Below are positions 1 through 6,029 of a stretch of DNA of 8,818 bases, piece by piece. The notes below the pieces were generated by a model. It ran no database searches. It was not told the DNA's origin and saw only the letters and a program-made list of their open reading frames with translations. Origin of the DNA: an uncultured Brevibacterium sp. (lineage in GTDB: Bacteria > Actinomycetota > Actinomycetes > Actinomycetales > Brevibacteriaceae); contig CABTZC010000068.1 in the NCBI GenBank assembly GCA_902489185.1, positions 1-8,818 on the forward strand. Reading direction: 5' to 3'. The translations under genes and the position numbers were made by a program. The number at the start of each line of letters is the position of its first letter. Positions within the stretch are counted from its first letter, which is position 1.

Positions 1-1
1 C

Positions 2-208
2 TTGCCTTACTGGTTCATCGCTGGACGTGTTCTCCAACAGCATGGGATCAGCGGCTCCACTCGAACAGTAGCCGCCACCGCGCTTGCCGCTATTCCCCTC
101 ACCGTAGGTGTCCACTTGATCTCCGCTGCACTGCTTCGAGAAGGCTCACTCGGCCCCGCACGTGAACGTGACAATCGCTTCACACCGCGCCGCCCCAACC
201 AGTGCTGA
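2..208 (+). CDS. C-terminal fragment of a probable membrane protein
   Basis: This is an open frame entering from the left edge and ending at TGA 206-208, so only the last 68 residues are visible. It shows one clear hydrophobic stretch (about residues 22-45, from TVAATALAAIP to ISAALL) preceded by an aromatic LPYWFIAGR segment that could be the end of another membrane helix. The tail is hydrophilic and rich in Arg and Pro (REGSLGPARERDNRFTPRR), as expected of a cytoplasmic tail on a multi-spanning protein. I do not recognise the family. It is supported as a real gene mainly by its position: the stop codon lies 32 bases before a strong terminator hairpin and no better frame competes. Codon third positions are less GC-biased than in the downstream genes, so some doubt remains. 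Confidence 0.5.
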   Translation: MPYWFIAGRVLQQHGISGSTRTVAATALAAIPLTVGVHLISAALLREGSLGPARERDNRFTPRRPNQC

Positions 209-240
209 CAACCAGCTCTAACACCTCAAAACACACAACA

Positions 241-274
241 AGCGGCCCCGCGCAACACTCTGCGCAGGGCCGCT
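241..274. terminator. Bidirectional intrinsic terminator between convergent genes
   Basis: The 14-base arms 241-254 (AGCGGCCCCGCGCA) and 261-274 (TGCGCAGGGCCGCT) pair with a single mismatch around a 6-base loop. On + the stem is followed by CGCTTT. On - it is followed by a T-rich run (TTGTTGTGTGTTTT, 240 downward). It lies between the + gene ending at 208 and the - gene ending at 291, so it probably terminates both. Confidence 0.85.
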
Positions 275-290
275 CGCTTTAAAGCACAAC

Positions 291-830
291 TTAGAAGTGC
301 TGGTTGAGAAGCTCTTCAGCCTGGCCTTCCCACTTTGCGTAAGCGTCAGGGAAGGCGGAAACCTGAACTGCCTGAGCAGCGTCACCTGGTGCCATCTGCT
401 CCCAACCCTGGATCTGCAGAAGACCGTTCGGCGATACTTCAGGGTTCACACCGTAGAAGGACTTGGCAGCAAACACTGGGTCCTGAATCTGTTCAGGGGT
501 ACCCCATCCTGCCGACGGGCGCTGCTGGAACAGACCCAAGGAGTCGCGGTCACCGTAGTTGACGTTAATGAGGTTGGACTCCTGGGATGCGGCCATGAGA
601 GCAATCTTGATGCCCTGGCGGCTAATACCGTTGTCCTTACCCACCTGAATGATGGTCTTTGCGTTCTCAACCTGTTCTGGGCTGAGATCAGCAGCGGCGA
701 CAGCCTCCGCGTCTGGGAAGGCCGGCTTGGTACCTTCGGTTGCCATTGCTGGCCCCGTAGCCAGGAAGCCTGCAGCGAGAATTCCGGTTGCAATCGCGGT
801 GCTCGTTGTGATGCGGGTAATTGTCTTCAC
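291..830 (-). CDS. Secreted lysozyme-like (transglycosylase-fold) protein
   Basis: This is a small exported protein of about 179 residues. From the GTG at 830 the N-terminus has basic residues (K2, R6), a hydrophobic core and an AMA cleavage site, which predicts a signal peptide of about 30 residues. The mature part carries a block common in actinobacterial secreted proteins: ALMAASQESN, NYGDRDSLGLFQQRPS, GWGTPEQIQDP, then AAQAVQVSAFPDAYAKWE near the end. These resemble lysozyme/SLT-like domains, often annotated as hypothetical proteins. Glu84 in SQESN is the plausible catalytic acid, which is my inference. No LysM, SH3 or other wall-binding module is present, so the domain stands alone. Start choice: AGGAG at 843-839 sits 8 bases before GTG 830 and gives a normal signal peptide. 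An in-frame ATG at 848 would add six residues (MTGAKI) but has no visible ribosome site. It is monocistronic and converges on the upstream + gene. The likely role is peptidoglycan remodelling outside the membrane; the substrate is unknown. Confidence 0.85.
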   Translation of the reverse strand: MKTITRITTSTAIATGILAAGFLATGPAMATEGTKPAFPDAEAVAAADLSPEQVENAKTIIQVGKDNGISRQGIKIALMAASQESNLINVNYGDRDSLGLFQQRPSAGWGTPEQIQDPVFAAKSFYGVNPEVSPNGLLQIQGWEQMAPGDAAQAVQVSAFPDAYAKWEGQAEELLNQHF

Positions 831-848
831 GATCTTCGCTCCTGTCAT

Positions 849-1173
849 GGATTGTTCTCGTACTCTGGCCCCCAGTTCGCGTCATCTGCAGCGCTGGTCA
901 TGTGAAGAGTTCTCATGTTGAACTGCCGGGGAAGTCGAGAAACCGAATCTCGGAGCCACTACCCACGCTCACACAGGTCACGGGGCTCAACAACCGGTTT
1001 TTAGTCAAAGGAATATCACTGTTCCTTGGCTAAACAATGACTGTCCGAAACCAGAATCACCACCGTGCACGGCTCACACATGCGCGACACACCCGAAAGC
1101 CCATCACATTTTGAGATGCTCCCTGGCCTTCACCTGAAAATTGTCCTCACCTTCAGTGAATCCCTCACCCGCG
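849..1173. other. Intergenic region with palindromes, no gene
   Basis: This stretch of about 325 bases lies between the divergent lysozyme-like gene (-) and carboxylesterase gene (+). I find no convincing coding frame. It holds an inverted repeat AAGGAA/TTCCTT (1008-1013 and 1022-1027), a perfect 10-bp palindrome CCGTGCACGG (1063-1072), a palindrome AACCGGTT (992-999) and a small hairpin CGAGA/TCTCG (936-940 and 948-952). The long leader on the minus side made me look for the c-di-AMP (ydaO) riboswitch often found before actinobacterial wall hydrolases. Its conserved blocks are absent. A weak minus-strand promoter (TTGTTT, 16-base spacer, TATTCC, about 1035-1008) would overlap the AAGGAA/TTCCTT repeat, but this is speculative. 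Confidence 0.5.
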
Positions 1174-1179
1174 TAGGCT
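1174..1179 (+). promoter_or_regulatory. Probable -10 box of a leaderless promoter
   Basis: TAGGCT fits the actinobacterial -10 pattern TANNNT and ends 7 bases before the ATG at 1187, so transcription would begin at or next to the start codon. No Shine-Dalgarno sequence precedes this ATG, which is what a leaderless mRNA predicts. No good -35 hexamer is visible 16-18 bases upstream. Confidence 0.45.
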
Positions 1180-1186
1180 TGGACAC

Positions 1187-2755
1187 ATGAACCTCACCGT
1201 CACAACGACCTCGGGCATTTTCGAAGGCACCACCTCACGCGACACCCGACGCTGGACCGGAATCCCCTACGCGCACCCGCCGGTGGGAGCAGACAGGTTT
1301 CAGGCGCCTCGGCCATTTGAAGCCACCACAGACACCGACCCCCTCCCCGCAACGCGGTTCTCCAACCCTGTCCCCCAGTTCAACCCCATGGGCGACGGAC
1401 CCAAACGCACAGAGGACCCCAACTGGCTGACCGTCAACGTGTGGGCGCCACTCGAACCGGTTGAAAACGCCCCGGTCATGGTGTGGATCCACGGGGGCGC
1501 GTATGTGGAAGGCTCGGCGGCGAACCCACTGTACATGGGTGCGGTGTTTGCGCAGATGGGAGTGGTGTTCGTGTCGGTGAACTACCGGCTGGGCATCGAA
1601 GGTTTCATGGAGTTCCCGGACGCGCCGTCGAACCGTGGCCTGCTCGACCAGGCGCAAGCGTTGCGGTGGGTGCGGGCCAACGCTCAGGCCTTTGGCGGGG
1701 ACCCAGCAAACGTGACGGTCTTTGGGGAATCTGCCGGCGCGGGCTCCATCCACTGCCTGCTGGTCATGCCGGAAGCCAAGAGGCTGTGCGACCGCGCAAT
1801 CCTCCAGAGCCCACCCGCCATGGTGTTGGAAAAGGAATTGGCGCAGGACGTGACCGCAGAACTCGCCACCCACGCCACCCAGATGGGCCTGCCCGTCACG
1901 GAACCCACCGCACAGTCCTTTGCCAACCTCACCCCTGAGCAGGGCGAAGAACTCATGGTCGCGTTTTCGCAGGGGCAGGGCCGGTATTTCCCGAGGTGGG
2001 GCAAGGCGGCCGCGTTCACCCCGCCTCTGGTTCCGGTGGTCGACGGCACCGTGTTGCCCGCCGACCCGTGGTCCCTGCCCCTCCCTGACGGGGTGGATGT
2101 TCTACTGGGGCACACGCGCGACGAGTTCCGACTGTTCACCAACCTGATGAACGGCGAGGTGACCAAGGAGCGTGCGTATGAGCGGGTCGGCATGGTGGGA
2201 CCCGGCTCGAAACTCCTGGAGGACGCGCAGGGCACCGGGAACTTTGAGGCAGCCCAGTCACAGGCGCGCGAACTGAGCATGAAGTACATCAAGGCTCTGG
2301 GCGATGTCACCCCTGAGCAGCTGTTCGAATGGGTCCAAACCGACTACATGTTCACCGTGCCTACCCTGCTGGTCGCAGATGCCGCGCAGAAACGTGGCGC
2401 ACCCGCGTACTCGTATCTGCTGGCCGTCGACCCCGACGGTGGCATGGGTTCACCCCACGTGGCCGACCTTCCGCCGCTGTTCGACTCGTTCCGCTCCTTC
2501 CACGGCCAAATGCTGTACCCACACCCAACCGAGGCGGACCACGCGCTTGGCCAGCGCATGCGCGAGGCGTGGGTTCAGTTCGCGCGCACCGGCGACCCGG
2601 GTTGGGAACCCTGGACGCGCGAACAGCCCACCACCCGGATCTTTGGCTACGAGGACCGCACGTGCCCACACCCGTTCATGGATCGGTTCAGAGCCTTTGA
2701 CCATGCTCCTTCCCGCGCTTTACCCTTACTGGGTAGTAACGAAAGGGCCTCATGA
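1187..2755 (+). CDS. Type-B carboxylesterase (alpha/beta hydrolase)
   Basis: A 522-residue serine esterase of the carboxylesterase type B / para-nitrobenzyl esterase family, full length for the family. Visible landmarks are an N-terminal strand pair with the GIPYAHPPVGADRFQAP motif (residues 25-41), the oxyanion-hole HGGA at 102-105, the nucleophile elbow GESAG with Ser182, the catalytic acid Glu313 in HTRDEF, and His424 in GSPHVADLPPLF. The Ser-Glu-His triad is therefore complete. No signal peptide is present, so the enzyme should be cytoplasmic and hydrolyse small carboxylic esters; the natural substrate cannot be told from the sequence. The start is ATG 1187, which places the family-typical GxFxG strand (SGIFEG) at residues 9-14. 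No ribosome-binding site precedes it and a TAGGCT box lies just upstream, so the gene may be leaderless. Its TGA overlaps the ATG of the following membrane-protein gene (ATGA), implying cotranscription and translational coupling. Confidence 0.93.
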   Translation: MNLTVTTTSGIFEGTTSRDTRRWTGIPYAHPPVGADRFQAPRPFEATTDTDPLPATRFSNPVPQFNPMGDGPKRTEDPNWLTVNVWAPLEPVENAPVMVWIHGGAYVEGSAANPLYMGAVFAQMGVVFVSVNYRLGIEGFMEFPDAPSNRGLLDQAQALRWVRANAQAFGGDPANVTVFGESAGAGSIHCLLVMPEAKRLCDRAILQSPPAMVLEKELAQDVTAELATHATQMGLPVTEPTAQSFANLTPEQGEELMVAFSQGQGRYFPRWGKAAAFTPPLVPVVDGTVLPADPWSLPLPDGVDVLLGHTRDEFRLFTNLMNGEVTKERAYERVGMVGPGSKLLEDAQGTGNFEAAQSQARELSMKYIKALGDVTPEQLFEWVQTDYMFTVPTLLVADAAQKRGAPAYSYLLAVDPDGGMGSPHVADLPPLFDSFRSFHGQMLYPHPTEADHALGQRMREAWVQFARTGDPGWEPWTREQPTTRIFGYEDRTCPHPFMDRFRAFDHAPSRALPLLGSNERAS

Positions 2756-3528
2756 CCGAACCCAACAACACATCCCCAGAAGAGCAGCCGGGCTCGCGGC
2801 CTCAAACGCAGGAAGACGCGCAGGCAGAACAAGAGCAGTCGCAAGAAACTGACCCCCGCCCACAGTCGTTCAAAGATCTGAAACCCTGGGAAGGTGAGGC
2901 CCGCACTGGCGACAAGGTTCTCCTGTGGTTCCTCTTCGGGGTACCCGCCTTCTACATGGTGCTGTTGCCGTTCCGCCCCTTCCTCATCGCGAAAATCCCC
3001 ACCGTGCTTGCCCTCATCACTGGTGCTCGCACGGTCATCGCGGGTGCCGGAGCCTTCGCCGCAGTCGAAGGCCGTTCACTCACCCTGGTGATCCTTGCCG
3101 GGCTCTTCGGCATGCTGAAGTTCGACTGGCTGTTCTGGCTGGCCGGCAAAATGTGGGGCGAAGGTGTACTCAGGCTGTACGCCACGACCCCTGCACAGAA
3201 GCGCCAGTTCGACAAGATCAAAAGCATGCCACGGTGGCTGCTGTACCTCATGCTGTTCTTCAGCCGTTTCCCCGGCGTTCCCGGCCCCATCATCGCGCTC
3301 ATCGCGGGTTGGAGCCGCGTGCGTTTTCTGCCGTATTTCCTTGTCACAGCCGCTGGGGCACTTGTCATGTCCATCGCGCTCGCCGCGTTGGGCTACGTGA
3401 TTGGCCAGCCTGCCGTCGACGTCCTCAAAATCGTCGACAAGTACGCGATCTTCATTTCGCTTGCACTGATCTTTGGACTCGTTGCATGGTCCAGCATCCG
3501 CAGCAACAAGAAACGCCAGGCGTCCTAA
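2752..3528 (+). CDS. DedA/VTT-domain-like integral membrane protein
   Basis: A 258-residue membrane protein. Residues 1-54 form a Gln/Glu/Pro-rich hydrophilic tail, probably disordered. About five or six hydrophobic segments follow: near 56-76, 80-105, 108-131, 163-187, 192-218 and 231-249. The KFDWLFWLAGKMWGEG block (123-138) and FFSRFPGVPGPIIALIAG (169-186) followed by a polytopic helix match the layout of DedA/SNARE-associated (VTT) proteins. In that family the FxxRFxPGxR region forms a re-entrant loop and members act in phospholipid translocation or membrane homeostasis. Arg172 is kept, but the second conserved Arg is Pro177, and the family's N-terminal acidic motif is not evident. This is therefore a divergent member and its function is inferred. 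Start ATG 2752 overlaps the esterase stop by 4 bases; GAAAGGG at 2741-2747 is its ribosome site. The basic C-terminus (RSNKKRQAS) suggests a cytoplasmic end. Confidence 0.8.
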   Translation: MTEPNNTSPEEQPGSRPQTQEDAQAEQEQSQETDPRPQSFKDLKPWEGEARTGDKVLLWFLFGVPAFYMVLLPFRPFLIAKIPTVLALITGARTVIAGAGAFAAVEGRSLTLVILAGLFGMLKFDWLFWLAGKMWGEGVLRLYATTPAQKRQFDKIKSMPRWLLYLMLFFSRFPGVPGPIIALIAGWSRVRFLPYFLVTAAGALVMSIALAALGYVIGQPAVDVLKIVDKYAIFISLALIFGLVAWSSIRSNKKRQAS

Positions 3529-3541
3529 ACGCGCGCTGATT

Positions 3542-3557
3542 CGCGCAGTCCTGCGCG
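3542..3557 (+). terminator. Small hairpin after the DedA-like gene, possible terminator
   Basis: CGCGCA (3542-3547) and TGCGCG (3552-3557) form a perfect 6-bp stem around GTCC, starting 14 bases after the TAA stop. Only CATTTCC follows, so there is no true U-run and termination is uncertain. Confidence 0.35.
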
Positions 3558-3582
3558 CATTTCCGCCCGCCTGCTGGCAAAC

Positions 3583-3611
3583 CCTACCCTCTTTGGCTCC
3601 GCCTACCCTCT
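3583..3611. repeat. 10-bp direct repeat, two copies
   Basis: CCTACCCTCT occurs at 3583-3592 and again at 3602-3611, a 19-base period. The second copy includes the recQ stop codon. The repeat interleaves with the 9-bp inverted repeat at 3591-3622. Confidence 0.7.
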
Positions 3612-3622
3612 CTGAGCCAAAG
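3591..3622. terminator. Inverted repeat at the recQ 3' end, probable terminator
   Basis: CTTTGGCTC (3591-3599) and GAGCCAAAG (3614-3622) are perfect 9-base inverted arms with a 14-base loop. The stop codon of recQ (3605-3603) lies inside the loop, so the hairpin spans the end of the coding sequence. No U-tract follows on either strand. Its position between two convergent genes is the main argument for termination or 3'-end stabilisation. Confidence 0.5.
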
Positions 3623-5747
3623 CGAACGGCAGCACCGCGGTGGCTCCCGCCTCCCGTAGCAAGCGTCCGGTGATGGCGAAGGTCCAGCGGGAGACGACCT
3701 CGGCGTCCACCAACAACACCGCCCGCCCGTTCACGCGCGCCGCCAACTCCGGGCTCACCGCGAAGGCGTCGTGGAGGTTTTTCACCCGGAAAGGCGAGTT
3801 GACGTCCGGACTGCCGGGGTCTTTCAACGCGTCCAAGGCTCCCGCATACTCCATGCGCCCGGTGGTGGCGATGCCACGGGCCAGGGATTCGACCGTGTTG
3901 GGGCGGGTGAACCCGGGCACGGCAACAACAACCTGCGGCCGAGGTGGCGCACTGCTTCCTGCGCCACTTCCGTTGGCACCTCCCTCGCCTCCAGTGGCTT
4001 TCCACCCCCACTGTGCAAGGACTTGGGTGACCAGCTGGCCGATGTGGTTGGGGATCGGCTGGTCGGGCGCGCCGGGTGCCAGGTATTCGCGCAACACTTG
4101 CCCAGGCCCCAGGTCACTGAGTCGGGCAACGGCGCGCCCCGGCTCACACTGCTGACCAGCAGGGATTTTGCCGCTGAGGTTCACGCCGATCCGGTTCAGG
4201 TGCGCCGGCCACTGTTTGCGCGGTTCAATGGTGAGCCCCACCCGGTCGAGTTCACTGCGGGCCACGGTTTGTGCTTGCGCGCTCACGGTGTCGTTCCACC
4301 ACACGCCAGCACACGTGTCGCACCGCCCGCACGGCACAGCCGTTTCGTCGTCCAACGTCCCCGCCAAGAACACCATGCGGCACTGGGTGGTCTTTTCGTA
4401 GGCGAGCATTTCGCGGGCCTCATCAGCCCTGGTCTGGGCCACGGCCCCGTAACGCCCAGCGTCATACGTCCACGGCACCCCGGTGCGCACGTATCCCCCG
4501 CGCACGCGCTGGGCCGCCCCGTCGACCGTGAGCACTTTCAGCAGCAGTTCCAACCGGTTGCGTTTGATGCCCACCAGTGGTTCCAGCGCGGGCACGGACC
4601 GTGGTTCGTCGCCCAGCGCGTCTAGCACCGCGGTGGCGTCCTGTTCGTTGGGCATGGTGGCGTTGGCGAAGTATTCCCACACGTTTTCGTCGTCGTGCCC
4701 GGGTAGCAGGAGCACGTCCGCGGAGTCGGTCGCGCGCCCGGCGCGCCCCACCTGCTGGTAGTACGCGACGGCTGAGCTGGGCGCACCCACGTGGATGACG
4801 AACCCCAAGTCTGGTTTGTCGAATCCCATCCCCAGCGCCGAGGTCGCCACCAGCGCCTTCAGCGCGTTCCCCTTGAGCGCGTCCTCGAGTTCGATCCGTT
4901 CTTCCGGGTCTGTGCCACCGGTATAGGCGGCGACTGTGTGGCCCGCGTGGGTGAGCGCCGTGGCGATGTCTTGGGCCGCGGATTTGGTGAGCGTGTAGAT
5001 GATTCCACTGCCGGTGAAGTCGTTGAGGTGTTCGGTGAGCCACGCGATTCGGTGGGCCGCCGAGGTGGTCTTAGCTACCCCTAAGCGCAGACTGGCGCGG
5101 GACAGGGGTCCACGGATGACGCGGGTGTTGTGACCTAACTGGGCGGCGACGTCGTCGACCACACGGGAGTTAGCGGTGGCGGTGGTGGCAAGCACAGGAG
5201 TGTTGGCTGGCAGGTGCTCCAGGAGTGCGCCGATTCGGCGGTAGTCGGGCCTGAAGTCGTGTCCCCAGTCTGAAATGCAGTGTGCTTCGTCGACCACGAT
5301 CATGCCCAGCGTGTTTTCTAACGGGGTGAGTACGGTGTTGACGAACGTGGGGTTGGTGAGGCGTTCGGGCGATATGAGGAGTACGTCCACATCGCCGGCG
5401 CTCACCTGGTGCATGACGTCGTCCCATTCGGTGGCGTTGGCCGAGTTGATGGTCAAAGCCTTTACCCCAGCCCGCGTGGCTGCGTTCACTTGGTCACGCA
5501 TGAGCGCAATCAGCGGAGAGATGATGAGGGTGGGGCCCGCGCCTTGTTCGCGTAGCAGGCGAGCGGCCACAAAGTACACAGCCGACTTACCCCACCCCGT
5601 GCGTTGCACCACCAGCACGCGGGAACGCTGATCCACCAGAGATTCGATGGCCTCGAATTGGCCGTCACGGAACTGGGCATCAGGGTTGCCCGTGAGTTCG
5701 GTCAGGATTTCGCGAGCCCTCTGGTGCAGGGGCTCAGATGCTGTCAT
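3603..5747 (-). CDS. recQ: RecQ-family DNA helicase with C-terminal PRTase-like domain
   Basis: A 714-residue superfamily-2 helicase, expected to unwind DNA 3'-to-5' in recombination and fork repair. Motifs in order: Q-motif region FRDGQFEAI (26-34), Walker A TGWGKS (50-55), motif Ia ISPLIALMRDQ (76-86), Walker B DEAH (153-156) followed by CISDWGHDFRPDYR (a RecQ signature), TATA (189-192), motif V ATSALGMGFDKPD (301-313) and motif VI QVGRAGR (332-338). Cys456, Cys473, Cys476 and Cys479 form the RecQ zinc site. A Gly/Ser-rich linker (about 584-600) leads to a C-terminal domain (about 603-714) that ends in VLLVDAEVVSRWTFAITGRLL, resembling the PRPP-binding loop of phosphoribosyltransferases but lacking its second acidic residue and TG pair. 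There is no HRDC domain. The start is ATG 5747, preceded by GGGAGGAA (5759-5752) at ideal spacing. The frame stays open to 6023, but that part runs antisense through the FMN riboswitch and looks non-coding. The gene diverges from the rib operon. Confidence 0.93.
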   Translation of the reverse strand: MTASEPLHQRAREILTELTGNPDAQFRDGQFEAIESLVDQRSRVLVVQRTGWGKSAVYFVAARLLREQGAGPTLIISPLIALMRDQVNAATRAGVKALTINSANATEWDDVMHQVSAGDVDVLLISPERLTNPTFVNTVLTPLENTLGMIVVDEAHCISDWGHDFRPDYRRIGALLEHLPANTPVLATTATANSRVVDDVAAQLGHNTRVIRGPLSRASLRLGVAKTTSAAHRIAWLTEHLNDFTGSGIIYTLTKSAAQDIATALTHAGHTVAAYTGGTDPEERIELEDALKGNALKALVATSALGMGFDKPDLGFVIHVGAPSSAVAYYQQVGRAGRATDSADVLLLPGHDDENVWEYFANATMPNEQDATAVLDALGDEPRSVPALEPLVGIKRNRLELLLKVLTVDGAAQRVRGGYVRTGVPWTYDAGRYGAVAQTRADEAREMLAYEKTTQCRMVFLAGTLDDETAVPCGRCDTCAGVWWNDTVSAQAQTVARSELDRVGLTIEPRKQWPAHLNRIGVNLSGKIPAGQQCEPGRAVARLSDLGPGQVLREYLAPGAPDQPIPNHIGQLVTQVLAQWGWKATGGEGGANGSGAGSSAPPRPQVVVAVPGFTRPNTVESLARGIATTGRMEYAGALDALKDPGSPDVNSPFRVKNLHDAFAVSPELAARVNGRAVLLVDAEVVSRWTFAITGRLLREAGATAVLPFALAQRG

Positions 5748-5771
5748 GTGGTTCCTCCCGGTTATGACCAA

Positions 5772-5792
5772 ACTACTCACCACACTACTCAC
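5772..5792. repeat. Tandem 9-bp direct repeat in the recQ/rib divergent gap
   Basis: ACTACTCAC occurs at 5772-5780 and 5784-5792, separated by CAC (12-base period). It ends 4 bases before the -35 box of the rib promoter. On the minus strand each copy contributes to a TANNNT-like hexamer (TAGTTT 5775-5770, TAGTGT 5787-5782) that could serve as a recQ -10 box. It may be an operator, but no regulator is suggested by the sequence. Confidence 0.6.
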
Positions 5793-5795
5793 GAA

Positions 5796-5824
5796 TTGCT
5801 TTCCTCTGGCTACAGGGCTATGTT
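5796..5824 (+). promoter_or_regulatory. Sigma70-type promoter of the riboflavin operon
   Basis: TTGCTT (5796-5801) and TATGTT (5819-5824) are separated by exactly 17 bases and resemble the TTGACA/TATAAT consensus. The predicted start, about 7 bases downstream (near 5831), falls on the first bases of the riboswitch P1 helix, as expected for a leader that is all riboswitch. Confidence 0.65.
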
Positions 5825-5828
5825 TATC

Positions 5829-5953
5829 CACAAGTTCCGGGGACGGTGAAAGTCCGTACCGGCGGTTACAGTCCGCGACCTGAAACATATGTTTCGGCTG
5901 ACTCGGTGCAATTCCGAGACCGACAGTTACAGTCTGGATGGGAGGAACTTGTG
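5829..5953 (+). ncRNA. FMN riboswitch aptamer (RFN element)
   Basis: All conserved RFN parts are present. P1 is a perfect 10-bp helix of CACAAGTTCC (5829-5838) with GGAACTTGTG (5944-5953). Then come GGAC-GGTGAAA-GTCC (5841-5855), the ACCGGCGG block (5858-5865) closing with CCGC (5873-5876), a variable hairpin from the 14-base palindrome GAAACATATGTTTC (5882-5895), CTCGG-CCGAG (5902-5918 region), and the conserved ACCGACAGTTACAGTCTGGATGGGAGG region from 5919 to 5945. It binds flavin mononucleotide and lowers expression of the downstream ribD-ribE-ribBA operon when FMN is plentiful. It starts at the predicted transcription start. Confidence 0.97.
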
Positions 5954-5989
5954 GGTGCTTAGCACCCCTTTTCGGGTACCCGTACCCAC
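5951..5989 (+). promoter_or_regulatory. Candidate antiterminator helix of the FMN riboswitch
   Basis: GTGGGTGC (5951-5958) can pair with GTACCCAC (5982-5989) over 8 base pairs including one G-U. This uses the last three P1 bases and the entire 5' arm of the terminator-like hairpin, so it excludes that hairpin and loosens P1. A competing local hairpin GGGTA/TACCC (5974-5987) also exists. This pairing is my inference from complementarity alone. Confidence 0.4.
5953..5972 (+). terminator. Terminator-like hairpin of the FMN riboswitch
   Basis: GGGTGC (5953-5958) and GCACCC (5962-5967) form a 6-bp GC-rich stem with a TTA loop, followed by C and TTTT (5969-5972). It begins on the last base of P1. 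The stem and U-run are both short, so termination efficiency is uncertain. Confidence 0.55.
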
Positions 5990-6029
5990 GCGACCCTGAT
6001 GGTCGGTGGAAACTACGGGACACCTCGGC

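Noticed and set aside
297..905. 202-codon open frame on the plus strand
   Set aside because: It is antisense to the lysozyme-like gene, which has a signal peptide and conserved motifs. The plus frame looks like a non-coding shadow.
849..1080. c-di-AMP (ydaO/yuaA) riboswitch before the lysozyme-like gene
   Set aside because: It was expected from wall-hydrolase genes in actinobacteria, but the conserved GGGGTGAAT and CCGTCAGCTAACC blocks are absent on the minus strand.
3076..4011. 311-codon open frame on the minus strand
   Set aside because: It overlaps both the DedA-like gene and the recQ 3' end in other frames. Its composition is Arg/Gly-rich and it has no motif.
3771..4625. 284-codon open frame on the plus strand
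   Set aside because: It is a shadow of the recQ zinc-site and C-terminal region on the opposite strand.
5748..6023. N-terminal extension of recQ (open frame continues to an ATG at 6023)
   Set aside because: It would run antisense through the FMN riboswitch and has no family similarity. The ATG at 5747 has a near-perfect Shine-Dalgarno and gives the normal RecQ N-terminus.
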